Shown here one piece after another: positions 29,256 through 38,769 of a DNA stretch of 64,000 bases. The DNA is taken from the NCBI GenBank assembly GCA_963784995.1, contig CAWATZ010000007.1, positions 434,001-498,000 on the forward strand, in the 5' to 3' direction. The notes below the pieces were generated by a model. It was not told the origin of the DNA. It searched no databases and was given only the letters and a program-made list of their open reading frames with translations. The stretch comes from CAWATZ01 sp963784995 (GTDB taxonomy: Bacteria > Planctomycetota > Planctomycetia > Gemmatales > Gemmataceae). Each line of letters begins with the position of its first letter. Positions within the stretch are counted from its first letter, which is position 1. The position numbers and the translations under genes were made by a program.

Positions 29256-29863
29256 ATGGACACGATCGACAAACGGCAGCTCGAACCCCTTCTCCGGCGA
29301 GCCCTGGCAGGGGACGCCTGTGCCTGGAACGAGTTCTTTCGCCAGATCCGCAAGCATCTGCACGCCGAGACCCGCAAGGTCCTGGGCCCCGGCGTGGAGG
29401 GACTGGTGGAGCATTCGGTCGTTGTCCAGAGCACCTTACGGCGTGCCTGGGAGCGAATCGGGGACATCTTCCCGGATGGGCCCCGCGACGGCGCCCTGGG
29501 CCGGTTCCTCGCCTGGATCACCACGATCGTCCGCAATCGCAGCAAGGACGAATTGCGCCGCCTCATCCGGGAACGGGCCAGGACAGCTGGCTCCGCCATC
29601 GAGGACGTTCCCGGGCGTCCGGATGCGGACCGTCCCCGGAAGCGCGAACAGATTGCCGTGGAGGTCGCCGCGGCGCTGGCCCTGCTTCCCGAAAAAAAGC
29701 GGCAGGTCGTCGAGTTGTTCTGGTTTGAAGGTCTGTCGGACGCGGCCATCGGCCAACGTCTGGGCTGCAGCCCCAGGGCCGCTTCCGTGCTTCGTTGCCG
29801 GGCCTTGCACTGCTCCGAACCCCGCAACTCCGCTCCTTGCTGGAGGAATTCCATGACCGTTGA
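29256..29863 (+). CDS. ECF RNA polymerase sigma factor (frameshift near 3' end)
   Basis: This is a sigma-70 region 2/4 protein of about 200 residues. Region 2 includes VEHSVVVQSTLRRAWERIGDIF and LGRFLAWITTIVRNRSKDELRR, and region 4 includes LALLPEKKRQVVELFWFEGLSDAAIGQRLGCSPRAASVLRCRALH. AGGAG lies 8 bases ahead of the ATG. As written, the frame runs on into the kinase gene, giving a 753-residue fusion. One base lost near 29805 would instead give LLRTPQLRSLLEEFHDR and a stop at 29863, overlapping the kinase start by 11 bases. I prefer the latter because the kinase has its own strong ribosome site and the other two sigma-kinase pairs here are separate genes. Confidence 0.8.
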
Positions 29864-31517
29864 CAGTGAACTTCTGCAATGGGGGGAGCCTCCCGTCAGC
29901 AAGAACGAGGAGGCCCTGATTCTGCTCCTCGACCGCTTTCTGGAACTCCGGGCCCGAGGGGAGGAGATCCCGCCCGAGCCTCTGCTCACCGACGCCCCCG
30001 AGCTGGCCGAGGAAGGGAAAGCCATCCTCCAGGCCGCGATGGGTCTGGAACAGCTGGTGTCCAGCGTCCTGGAACATTCCAGCATTCAGAGGGAACTGGC
30101 CGACCCAGCGGGAGCGGAGACAGTGGCCTACGTCGGCGATCTTCTGGCCGACAACAGGAATTTACCGGACCACAATCCCAGGGAATACCGGGTCTTGCGG
30201 TTCCTGGGCGAAGGAACGTTCAGCCAGGTCTGGCTGGCCGACCATTTGCGACTCCAGATCCCGGTGGCGTTGAAGACCCTGCGCTTCCAGGGCTCCGGCG
30301 CTGACCGGGCACTGGCGCTGTCGGCCCTGGAGAACGAGGCGCGGGTGCTCGTCCAGCTCCAGCACCCGAACGTGGTGCGCGTTTACAACCTGTTCCAGGC
30401 CGGAGACGAGCACTACCTGGTAATGCAATACGTGGACGGGGGATCGCTGGAAGCCCGGCTGCAGAAGGACGGGCCGCTGGACTGGCAACGGGCCGCCCGG
30501 TACGTCGCCGACGTGGGCGAGGCGCTGCTGCACGTCCACGCCCACGGCATCGTCCACCGGGACGTCAAGCTGGCCAACATCCTCTGGGACCAGAAACGGG
30601 ACGAGGCCCTCCTGACCGACTTCGGCCTGGCCGCCCGCCTGGCGCAGGGCCGGCAGGTGGCGGGGACGCCGCTGTACATGGCTCCCGAGGCCTTCGCCGG
30701 GCACAGTTCACCGGCGGGAGACGTCTATGGCCTGGCCGCCTCGCTGTGTACCCTGGTCACGGGACGAGTCCCGTTTCCCGCCCGGACGCGCGAGGAACTC
30801 CTGGAGCAGATCAACCGGGGCCTTCCCGATCCCGAGCCCCTTTTCGCCGGGGTGCCGGAACGGCTGGAGCGCATCATCCGCTCGGGCCTGGCAGCGCAGC
30901 CCGAGCGCCGGCCGGGACTGGATGTCTTTGTCGCCGACCTGCGCGGCTCTCTCAATTGTTTGCTGGCGGATTCGCTCATTGTGCCGGCCAGCCCGGTTGA
31001 ATTACGGTTGACCGTGTCCCGCTGGGAGGGCGGAGACACGTTTGTGCCGGTGGCCCAGACGCATCCCCAACCCCGAGGGATCACACGCAACCTGACGAAA
31101 GTGCCGCCCCTGCCGAAGCGTGTCGGGCTGCGGACCGGCGACCGGGTCCGGCTCGAAGTTGTGGCCGACCAGCGCGGGTTTGTGACCGTGTTCAACGTGG
31201 GGCCCACGGGGCAGCTGAACTTGCTCTATCCGGATTCCGGATCAATCGCGCTCCAGATTCCGGTAGCCGCCAGGCAACCGTTGCACGTGACCGATGTGGC
31301 GCTGACGCCTCCGGCGGGGAACGAACGGCTGTTCGCCGTCTGGAGTCGGGTGCCCTTGCCGCTGGAACAGGCGGTCGAACTGGCCCGAGGCGGCAAGGAG
31401 AACGTGTCGGCGTCCTACCGGGCCACTCGCAACATGGAGCGTGTGCAGCAGTCAGTGCAGCAATTGAAGCGTGAGGATTGGCACGCGGTGGTGCTGGAAT
31501 TGGATCACCGCACCTGA
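29853..31517 (+). CDS. Ser/Thr protein kinase with C-terminal DUF4384
   Basis: This is a 554-residue protein whose ATG has GGAGG 6 bases upstream. The kinase domain spans about residues 112-365: glycine loop LGEGTFSQVW, lysine in VALKTL, catalytic IVHRDVKLANILWD, LTDFGLAA, MAPEAFAG. A DUF4384 domain follows (RLTVSRWEGGD...RLEVVADQRGFVTVFNVGPTGQLNLLYPDS), a beta-sandwich often attached to planctomycete kinases and caspases. No membrane segment is seen, so it is probably cytoplasmic. It is second in a sigma-kinase-caspase operon; the caspase gene starts 17 bases later. It may phosphorylate the sigma factor or the caspase protein (inference). The kinase at 48.2 kb is a close paralogue. Confidence 0.9.
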   Translation: MTVDSELLQWGEPPVSKNEEALILLLDRFLELRARGEEIPPEPLLTDAPELAEEGKAILQAAMGLEQLVSSVLEHSSIQRELADPAGAETVAYVGDLLADNRNLPDHNPREYRVLRFLGEGTFSQVWLADHLRLQIPVALKTLRFQGSGADRALALSALENEARVLVQLQHPNVVRVYNLFQAGDEHYLVMQYVDGGSLEARLQKDGPLDWQRAARYVADVGEALLHVHAHGIVHRDVKLANILWDQKRDEALLTDFGLAARLAQGRQVAGTPLYMAPEAFAGHSSPAGDVYGLAASLCTLVTGRVPFPARTREELLEQINRGLPDPEPLFAGVPERLERIIRSGLAAQPERRPGLDVFVADLRGSLNCLLADSLIVPASPVELRLTVSRWEGGDTFVPVAQTHPQPRGITRNLTKVPPLPKRVGLRTGDRVRLEVVADQRGFVTVFNVGPTGQLNLLYPDSGSIALQIPVAARQPLHVTDVALTPPAGNERLFAVWSRVPLPLEQAVELARGGKENVSASYRATRNMERVQQSVQQLKREDWHAVVLELDHRT

Positions 31518-31534
31518 AGGGAAGGGCTCACCAC

Positions 31535-34500
31535 ATGCCAGAGAGGAATGGCAGCCGAGCAGGAGTCGCCCTTGTTGTCGGGGTCGGAAATTATCTGCGC
31601 ACCGAGCAGATCGATTCGCTCCGGTTTGCCGCCCGGGACGCTGGTTCCCTGGCGGACGCCCTGGCCGACCCGGAGCTGTGTGCCTTTCCGCAGGAACAGG
31701 TCCTGCTGCTGACCGACGCCGAGGCTTCCCGCGACGCCATTGTTCACCGGCTCTCGCGCTGGCTGCCGGAACGAGCGCGGGGCACGGACTTGACCGTGAT
31801 CTACTTTGCCGGCCACGGCATGGTGCAAGCGATCGGCCGGCGCGAGGAGGGGTTCCTGCTGCCCTACGATGCCGACCCCGACGACCTGGTGACCCGCGGC
31901 ATCGCCATGAGCGACGTCGCCAGCTGGATCGACGGCCTGCAGAGCCGGGCCGTCGTCGTCTGCCTGGACTGCTGCCACAGCGGCAAGGTCCTCGGGTCGC
32001 GCGGCCAGCCGTCCGCCTCCCGGGCCCGCAACATGGAGCTGAGGCCGGCGGTCCTGGAGGGGATGTCGGGCCGGGGGCGCTACCTGATTGCCTCCTGTGA
32101 CCAGGGGCAGCAGTCCTTTGAGTGCGATGACCTGGGACACGGACTCTTCACCTTCCACCTGCTGGAAGGGATCGCCGGGGCGGCCGACCGCGATGGCGAT
32201 GGCCAGGTGGGGCTGGCCGAGCTGTTCAACTACGTCGCCACCGCGGTCTCCCGCGACGCCCGGCAGAGGTTCGGCTGCGACCAGAAACCGTGGACCAGCG
32301 CCACCTGGGCCGAGGAAACGTACATTTCGTCCCCGACCACCCGGACCAGCACCTTCGTTTCCACAGCCGGCGACCGGCCAGGGCGCGATCCGGGAGGCCC
32401 GGCCCCGGCGCCAGCCATCGAGCAGCTGATCCTTCAGGGCGACGAGGAAGGAGTGAAGCAGTCGCTGCGCTTGCTGGGACGCCGGAAGGAGCTGGCCGGC
32501 ATTGGGCCGCTGTTTCGCTGCCTGGGCCATCCGTCCGAGACCATCCGCAACGAGGCCCTCCGCACCGTGCATGCCTTTGGCTGGGACACCCTGGCGACCG
32601 GCGTGGCGGGCATGGCCCGCGGCAGCGACCCGGCGACGATGACCGCGGTCCTGGACGGGCTGACCGCCATCGAGGCGCACCCGCGGGTCGTCAACCTGCT
32701 CGATCAGCTGGTGGTGCTTCTCAAGGGCGAGCTGCGCAACCGGGCCATCCTGCTGCTGGAACGCAAACGGCTGGGCCTGGGGCTGGACCGTGTCGCCGCG
32801 CTGTTTCGGGAGATCCACAGCCCTTACCAGATCCAGAAAGCCCTGGGACAGGGACTGTTCACCGAAACCTACCTGGCCCGCGACGAGGCGACGGGCCTGG
32901 AGGTCGTGGTCCGGGTGCTGCGTCCCGAGTTTGCCGGTCAGCCCCAGGTCCGGGCTCGGTTCCTCGACCTGTGCCAGCAATCGGTCCACCTGGTTCACGA
33001 CAAGCTGGCCCTGACGCGCGAGGCCCGGGCCTTTCCCGAGCAGAACGTCTATTTCGCCGTGCGCGATTACGTTCCCGGAGTGACGCTCCAGCGGGTGCTG
33101 GAGGGAGGCAAGCGCTTCGAGCCACCGCAGGTGATCCGGCTCTTGCGGGAAGTGGCGGAGGGCCTGACTCCGCTGCATCGCAAGGGTCTCTGTCACGGCG
33201 CCATCAAGCCGTCCAACGTCTTCCTGAGCGAGGACGACCGGGTGATTCTGGGCGATCCTTCCTTGCCGGCGCAGGGGATTGGCGTGGTCCTGGACCGGCT
33301 GGCCTACGACTACCGTTACGCTGCTCCGGAACTGTTTCAAGGCACTGGCACACCTGGACCTTCTTCCGACTTCTACGCCCTGGGTTGCGTGGCCTACGAG
33401 CTGTTCTGTGGTCAGCCCCCGTTCGTTTCCGACAATTTTCACGAGCTGGCCGCCTGCCACCTCCATGATCCGGTCCTTCCTCCGGGCCAGCGGGGTTGCC
33501 CGGTGAGTCTTGGAGTGAACCGGCTGTTGCTGAAGCTCCTGGCACGGTCGCCCGCGGAGCGGTATGACACGCTGCGAGACGTCCTGCTGGCACTGGCCTC
33601 CCTGGAAACCAGGCCGGAGGAACCACCCGAAGCGAGTGGGGGACAACCCCACGGTCCGAGTGGCCCCGGGCCGGCCCCGGCTCCGATCTTGCGCGAGTCG
33701 TCACTGCTGAACTACCAGGCCGGGCAATCGGTCCTGAACCTGGACCAGTCGGGAGTGCCCTTGACCGGAGAATGGGCGGCTTCCCAGCTGGAATCGGTCG
33801 GCGAGCTTCCAGGTGAGCCGAAGGGGCCGCTCGTCCTGCCCGGCTACGACATCCTGGAGACGCTTGGCCAGGGAGGAATGGGAGTCGTCTACAAGGCCAG
33901 GCAATGGAGCCTGCACCGTCTGGTGGTCCTCAAAGTGGTCCACAGGAGCATCTCCGGGGAGGGAAAGCACCGCTTCCGTCGCGAGGCCGAGGCCCTGGCC
34001 CGCTTGCAGCATCCCAACATCGTCCAGGTCTTCGATGCCCTGGAGTACCAGGGCAATGCCTTCCTGGCCATGGAGTTTGTCGAAGGGGGCGACCTGGCCC
34101 GGAAACTGCGGGCGGGCCCCCTTCCCTTTCGAGAGACGGCCGGGTTCCTTGCCATCCTGGCCCGTGCCGTGCACTTCGCCCATCAGCGGGGCATCTTGCA
34201 TCGGGACCTCAAGCCCTCCAACATCCTCTTGACCGCGGAGGGGCTACCGAAGATTACCGACTTCGGTCTGGCGAAATTGCAGCACGACAACGAAGCTCAT
34301 CTGACTATCGAGGGGACCATCCTGGGGACTCCGGCTTACATGGCGCCCGAACAAATCCAGGGGAAAGCCGACGCCGCCTCCGACCTGTTCGCACTGGGAG
34401 TGATCTTTTATGAAATGCTTACCGGCAGCCGGCCTTATCCCAGTACGTCAGGTTTGGAAGCATTGATGGCCCGCATCCTGAGTGAAAAACCCATTCCACC

Positions 34501-34696
34501 GAGGCAGCGGCGTCCAGAGATTCCGCGTGAGCTGGAAGTGATCTGTCTGAAGTGTCTGGAAAAAGACCCGGCCAGGCGTTATGCCAGCGGCGCTGCCCTG
34601 GCGGACGACCTGGACCTCTGGTTACAGGGCAAGCTGGTCACCCGCCCTCCGACCCTCTGGCAGCGTCTGACCCGGTTCTTTTCGTTCCGCAAGTGA
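31535..34696 (+). CDS. Caspase (C14)-pseudokinase-Ser/Thr kinase fusion protein
   Basis: This is a 1053-residue protein in four parts. (1) A C14 caspase/metacaspase-like domain, residues 10-270: strand GVALVVGVGNY, catalytic His94 in YFAGHG, catalytic Cys147 in CLDCCHSG. (2) A helical HEAT-like stretch, about 290-430 (PLFRCLGHPSETIRNEALRTV). (3) A kinase fold, about 430-690, lacking key residues: HGAIKPSN instead of HRDxKxxN and LGDPSL instead of DFG. (4) A complete kinase, about 770-1035: LGQGGMGVVYKA, VVLKVV, ILHRDLKPSNIL, ITDFGLAK, MAPEQ. The start follows AAGGG. A protease and a kinase in one chain, downstream of an ECF sigma-kinase pair, suggests a signal-triggered proteolytic effector; substrates are unknown. 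Confidence 0.88.
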   Translation: MPERNGSRAGVALVVGVGNYLRTEQIDSLRFAARDAGSLADALADPELCAFPQEQVLLLTDAEASRDAIVHRLSRWLPERARGTDLTVIYFAGHGMVQAIGRREEGFLLPYDADPDDLVTRGIAMSDVASWIDGLQSRAVVVCLDCCHSGKVLGSRGQPSASRARNMELRPAVLEGMSGRGRYLIASCDQGQQSFECDDLGHGLFTFHLLEGIAGAADRDGDGQVGLAELFNYVATAVSRDARQRFGCDQKPWTSATWAEETYISSPTTRTSTFVSTAGDRPGRDPGGPAPAPAIEQLILQGDEEGVKQSLRLLGRRKELAGIGPLFRCLGHPSETIRNEALRTVHAFGWDTLATGVAGMARGSDPATMTAVLDGLTAIEAHPRVVNLLDQLVVLLKGELRNRAILLLERKRLGLGLDRVAALFREIHSPYQIQKALGQGLFTETYLARDEATGLEVVVRVLRPEFAGQPQVRARFLDLCQQSVHLVHDKLALTREARAFPEQNVYFAVRDYVPGVTLQRVLEGGKRFEPPQVIRLLREVAEGLTPLHRKGLCHGAIKPSNVFLSEDDRVILGDPSLPAQGIGVVLDRLAYDYRYAAPELFQGTGTPGPSSDFYALGCVAYELFCGQPPFVSDNFHELAACHLHDPVLPPGQRGCPVSLGVNRLLLKLLARSPAERYDTLRDVLLALASLETRPEEPPEASGGQPHGPSGPGPAPAPILRESSLLNYQAGQSVLNLDQSGVPLTGEWAASQLESVGELPGEPKGPLVLPGYDILETLGQGGMGVVYKARQWSLHRLVVLKVVHRSISGEGKHRFRREAEALARLQHPNIVQVFDALEYQGNAFLAMEFVEGGDLARKLRAGPLPFRETAGFLAILARAVHFAHQRGILHRDLKPSNILLTAEGLPKITDFGLAKLQHDNEAHLTIEGTILGTPAYMAPEQIQGKADAASDLFALGVIFYEMLTGSRPYPSTSGLEALMARILSEKPIPPRQRRPEIPRELEVICLKCLEKDPARRYASGAALADDLDLWLQGKLVTRPPTLWQRLTRFFSFRK

Positions 34697-34705
34697 GTTG
34701 GGCCA

Positions 34706-34725
34706 CCCCGCCATTCATGGCGGGG
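34706..34725 (+). terminator. Possible hairpin terminator after the caspase-kinase gene
   Basis: CCCCGCCAT at 34706-34714 pairs with ATGGCGGGG at 34717-34725, 10 bases after the stop. There is no run of T, so it would not be a classical intrinsic terminator, but its position at the end of the operon and before promoter P2 fits. Confidence 0.35.
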
Positions 34726-34802
34726 CGGCCGGGGCGCCGAGGAGACATTGACTTCCTGAGTCGCAATGACGCCCCCGGGCCCGCCGGATCTGACAACTAC
34801 GA

Positions 34803-34830
34803 TGTAACATTTTCTTCTTCGCCACGTCCC
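34803..34830 (+). promoter_or_regulatory. ECF-type promoter P2 (TGTAAC-N16-CGTCC)
   Basis: TGTAAC at 34803-34808 and CGTCCC at 34825-34830 are separated by 16 bases, the same geometry as P1 and P5. The first bases after -35 (ATTTTC) are identical to P5. It lies 80 bases ahead of the propeller gene that leads the second sigma-kinase unit. Confidence 0.65.
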
Positions 34831-34910
34831 TTGGGGTGTGAAGACAACAAGCCTGATCCTTCTCATCCATGTTGTCGTGCTGAACCGTGTCCACAACCCG
34901 AGGCCAAGCC

Positions 34911-36267
34911 ATGCAAATCAATCCCAGTCTCCGCGGGCACCTGTCCCGCGTTGAACCTCCCACTCCATTCCTGGACCGGGGTAGCAGTATCCGTGGTTGG
35001 AAAGCAACCATTCCCGGCCGTCACCCGCTGGCGACACCTGCCGTGGTGGACGGTCTGGTCTTCCTCGGCGGCGGCTTCGGCAGCTACGAGTTCTACGCCC
35101 TCGACGCCGTAACCGGCAAGCTGGCCTGGCAGTACCAGACCAGCGACGACGGGCCGACTGCTGCTGTCGTCTGCGATGGTCACGTCGTCTTCAGTACGGA
35201 GAGTTGCGAACTGGAGGTGCTGACCGTCCAGGGCCAACCCGTCTGGAAGAAATGGCTGGGCGACCCGCTGATGAGCATGCCGGCCGTCGGCGGCGGCCGC
35301 GTTTACGTCGCTTACCCCGACAGCCGAGGCGATCACCAGCACTACCTTGCCGCCTTCGACCTCCGCACCGGCCGGGAGTTCTGGAGGCGGCAGCTCGGCG
35401 GCGAGGTCATCACCGCCCCGGTGCTGGCCGACGGTTGCGTCTACCTGGCGACGCTGGACGGCACCCTCGCCTGCTTCCGCCAGAGCGATGGCGAGCGGCT
35501 CTGGCAGGAGCCGAAGAACGCGACCTCCGCGCCGGTCGCCTGGATGGGCCGCTGCTATTTCAGCCAGCGGCAGGAGGTCGCCAGGGAACAGAGCAGCGAC
35601 GGAACACCACAACAGACCGAACACGTCGGCCACCCGGGGCCGGGGGGCGATGGGCGAGACGCTCTCCTTTCCCTGTACCGGGACGCCGGCGGCTTACCTC
35701 GACTACCTCAAACGGAGGGGGAAGTCGCCCTGGGACCAGGCCAGTGCAATGGCGGATGGGACCGTGGGGTTCGGGGCCCACAAGGGCGATGCCAAGATGC
35801 ACCAGTCCATGAGCAACCTCGGCAAGGCGCACATCCATGCCGTCTGGTCCCATCAGGGGTCCAAGCCGTTCCTGTGGCGCGGCCGGCTGTACAGCGCCCT
35901 GGGCGACACGCTGCATTGTGTGGACTCCGCAACGCGAACCCCGTACTGGAAGCGCAAGCTCTACCAGCACCCAAATGGCGAGGAACTGCTCGACGGCGCG
36001 CTGACGCCGCCGGCCATCGTCAATGGCAAGGTCTTCCTGGGCACCATCAGCGGAGACGTTTGCTGTGTTTCCGCCGGGTCGGGAGATCTGCTCTGGTCGG
36101 TCCGCGTCGGCGAGCCGATCTTCTTCCAGCCGGCCGTGGCCGGCGGCCGGGTCTACGTCACCACCCACTCGGGCAGCCTCTTCTGCCTGGAAACGGGCGA
36201 TGTCCGCGACGACGGCTGGCTGATGTGGGGCGCGGGTCCGGACCACAATGGCCTGCCAGAGGCATGA
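34911..36267 (+). CDS. PQQ-like beta-propeller protein without signal peptide, one frameshift
   Basis: Blade motifs include FYALDAVTGKLAWQYQT, YLAAFDLRTGREFWRRQ, LACFRQSDGERLWQE and, in the second frame, TLHCVDSATRTPYWKRKL, VCCVSAGSGDLLWSV and LFCLETGDV. The frame is lost near 35640 in a run of Gs; the second frame resumes AMGETLSFPCTGTPAAYLDYL. The start follows GAGG. Unlike the propellers at 9.1 and 23.8 kb there is no signal peptide, so it is likely cytoplasmic and may sense or scaffold for the sigma factor and kinase encoded next. About 450 residues if the frame is restored. Confidence 0.75.
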
Positions 36268-36410
36268 GCCCGGCACCACGCTGTCGCCCTCAGCCGGGCC
36301 CGGCGGGGTCGCCCACCCCGCTTTTCCACTTTTCCCTCGCAAGATGCTTCCCTTTCGGGCTCCGGTGGGATAGAGTCGGGTACGTGCCCCGGTCCCGAGA
36401 GGTGGAGCCC

Positions 36411-36953
36411 ATGTCAAACGCCAGTCCCGAACAGTACCGCTCGGCCCTGCTGATGCTGGCCCGTGCCCAGATTGGCCGCCAGAGGCTGGTGGACGTGGAA
36501 GCCTCCGACCTGGTGCAGCAAACCCTGCTGGAAGCGCACCGCGACCGGGAGCGGTTTGCCGGGCACACTCCGGAGCAGCTGTTCGCCTGGCTGCGCGGGA
36601 TCCTGCACCACAACTTTCTCGATGCCTGCCAGAAAGCTCGGGCCGCCCGACGCGACGTTGGCCGCCAGGTTCGCGAGGCGGACCTCACCGAGTCGTTCCT
36701 CGGTCTGGATGAGCTGCTGGTCGATTCTCAAAGCTCTCCCAGCGAGCAGGCCATGCACAGCGAACAGGTGATTCAGCTGGCCGAGGCACTGGAACAGCTT
36801 GCGGAACAGCAGCGTGAGGCCGTGGTGCTCAAGCACCTGTCCGGGCTGACACTCAAGGAGATCAGCGAAAGGTTGGGCTGTACGCCTGCCGCGGCCGCGG
36901 GCCTGCTCTTCCGCGGCCGGCAACGCCTTCAGGAACTTCTCGAAGGGAGATAG
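36411..36953 (+). CDS. ECF RNA polymerase sigma factor
   Basis: This is a 180-residue protein. Region 2 has LVDVEASDLVQQTLLEAHRDRERFAG and LFAWLRGILHHNFLDACQKARAARRDV; region 4 has LEQLAEQQREAVVLKHLSGLTLKEISERLGCTPAAAAGLLFRGRQRLQELL. The DxxDLVQQTLLEAH pattern is typical of the ECF groups expanded in planctomycetes. The ATG follows GGTGGAG. The kinase gene starts 4 bases after its stop, so they are co-translated. No ECF-like motif lies in the 143 bases ahead of it, so expression probably comes from P2 through the propeller gene or from an unseen promoter. Confidence 0.9.
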   Translation: MSNASPEQYRSALLMLARAQIGRQRLVDVEASDLVQQTLLEAHRDRERFAGHTPEQLFAWLRGILHHNFLDACQKARAARRDVGRQVREADLTESFLGLDELLVDSQSSPSEQAMHSEQVIQLAEALEQLAEQQREAVVLKHLSGLTLKEISERLGCTPAAAAGLLFRGRQRLQELLEGR

Positions 36954-36957
36954 CATC

Positions 36958-38583
36958 ATGTCGTCCATTGCGAAAACCCGGCCGTACCAGCCCGAGCGTC
37001 TGGAAGAGGCGCTGGCGGAGTTTGAGCAAGCGCGAGAGGAGGGCCGGTCTCTTGATCGAGAAGCGTTCCTGGCTCGCTACCCCGGCCTGACGGCCGAGCT
37101 GGGACCGCTGCTGCAAGCCGCGGAGCGGATCGACCAGGTAGCCCGCCCCCTGCGCCAGGCCCTGGAGGGCCGAGCGGTCGCGCCGTTTCCCCAGCTGGAG
37201 GAATACACAATCCTGGAGGAGATCGGCCGAGGCGGCATGGGGGTCGTTTACAAGGCTCGCCAGAAAGGGACGGAGCAGATCGTGGCCCTGAAGATGCTCC
37301 ATCCGGACTGGATCGAGCGCCTCGACCTGGACAGCCAGCACAAGGCCATCGGCCAGTTTCAGTTCGAGGTCCAGGCCGCCGCCCGGCTGCGCCATCCCAA
37401 CCGCGTCCGCATCCTCCACCTGGGCCAGCAGGATGGCCGGCCCTTTTATGCAATGGAGCTGATCGAGGGCAAGAGCCTGGCGGAGAAGATCAAGCAAGCG
37501 GAAGGAGTCAGCAAGGAGGCCGCACTTCGCTACCTGGCCAGCATCGCCGAGGCGGTTCACGAAGCACATCAGCGTGGCATCCTCCATCGGGACCTCAAGC
37601 CGCACAACATCCTGATCGATGAGCGCACAGACGAGGCGTTGCTGTCCGACTTCGGACTGGCCAAGATGGATCGGCCGGCGCCGGCCGTCGAGGTCTGCGA
37701 GGAGAGCGTCCGCTCGCAGGTCCGCCTGGCGGGAACCATCCCCTACATGTCCCCCGAGCAGACCGAGGATGCCGACCGCGTCACGCCGGCCAGCGACGTC
37801 TACAGCCTGGGGGCGACGCTTTACGAACTGCTGACCGGCAAGCCTCCCTTCGAGGGGAAGTCCCGGCAAGAACTGATTGATCGCATCCGGTACAAGAAGG
37901 TCGTGCCGCCCCGGAAACGGCGGCCGGGCGTGAGCCCGCGCATCGAGGCGATCTGTCTGAAGTGTCTGGAGAAGGACCCCGAAGAGCGCTATCGTACCGC
38001 CCTGGAGTTTGCCCAGGAGCTGCGGCGCTACTTGCAGGACGTCCGCCACGCCGGAAACTTTGTCGGCATGGGGACCCTGATGCTGGTCCTGGCGCCGGTG
38101 GTCCTGCTGATCAATCTGGGCGTGTACCTGCTGATTCAGCACAACGCCTGGGAGCCCTTCATCTGGCTGCTGATGTTCAGCATGTATCCGGCCCTGTTCA
38201 GCGTGTTCCTGCTGGCTCCACCGAAAGATTCCGGCCATGAAGGGGCCCTCTCACGGCGGGAATTGTGGGGGATCTGGGGAGGAAAGCTATTCGCGGCCCT
38301 CTCCATCAGCATTGCCTTGCGGGTCCACTTCGCCACCGAGCCGAAGACGGCGTTGCTGCTGGTTTATCCCGTGTTTGCCGCCCTCAGTGGGATGGCGGTC
38401 TTTGCCTGGGTCAGCAAGATGCCGCGAGTCCTCTATCTCCTGGCGGCTGGATGCTGGTTCACTGGGATTTACATGATGATCGGCCGTCTGGAACGGGCCC
38501 CGCTCTATTACGGTCTTGCTTGCCTGGTCGGATGCTCCATCTGGGGCCTCTATCTCCGCAAACTCGGGAAGGAGCTGAGCTGA
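36958..38583 (+). CDS. Membrane Ser/Thr protein kinase
   Basis: This is a 541-residue protein. An N-terminal helical segment (LEEALAEFEQAREEGRSLDREAFLARYPGLTAELGPLL) is the planctomycete kinase-leader type. The kinase domain, about 83-365, is complete: IGRGGMGVVYKA, VALKML, ILHRDLKPHNILID, LSDFGLAK, MSPEQ. About six hydrophobic helices form the C-terminus (for example LMLVLAPVVLLINLGVYLLI, PFIWLLMFSMYPALFSVFLL, YYGLACLVGCSIWGLYL), so the kinase is membrane-anchored. It is coupled to the sigma gene upstream, suggesting that a membrane signal controls that sigma factor by phosphorylation (inference). It lacks DUF4384, unlike the other sigma-linked kinases here. Confidence 0.9.
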   Translation: MSSIAKTRPYQPERLEEALAEFEQAREEGRSLDREAFLARYPGLTAELGPLLQAAERIDQVARPLRQALEGRAVAPFPQLEEYTILEEIGRGGMGVVYKARQKGTEQIVALKMLHPDWIERLDLDSQHKAIGQFQFEVQAAARLRHPNRVRILHLGQQDGRPFYAMELIEGKSLAEKIKQAEGVSKEAALRYLASIAEAVHEAHQRGILHRDLKPHNILIDERTDEALLSDFGLAKMDRPAPAVEVCEESVRSQVRLAGTIPYMSPEQTEDADRVTPASDVYSLGATLYELLTGKPPFEGKSRQELIDRIRYKKVVPPRKRRPGVSPRIEAICLKCLEKDPEERYRTALEFAQELRRYLQDVRHAGNFVGMGTLMLVLAPVVLLINLGVYLLIQHNAWEPFIWLLMFSMYPALFSVFLLAPPKDSGHEGALSRRELWGIWGGKLFAALSISIALRVHFATEPKTALLLVYPVFAALSGMAVFAWVSKMPRVLYLLAAGCWFTGIYMMIGRLERAPLYYGLACLVGCSIWGLYLRKLGKELS

Positions 38584-38769
38584 GGCACGTCTGGAGCCGG
38601 GGAGGCTTTGCAACGGTGGCGGGCAGGTGTTCCGAAATAACGTCGCGCCGCGGCGCTCCATCCGCTGGCCTTTTCCGCCTTGAATGATGAGGGTGAATCA
38701 GTCCTCCGTCCGCTGTCGGCGCGGTGCCGAAGCTGCGGTCGGCGGACACTCCCCATCAGGAGCCAGCGA

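Noticed and set aside
31505..33652. 715-codon minus-strand open frame over the caspase gene
   Set aside because: The sense strand has clear caspase and kinase motifs; the antisense protein has none.
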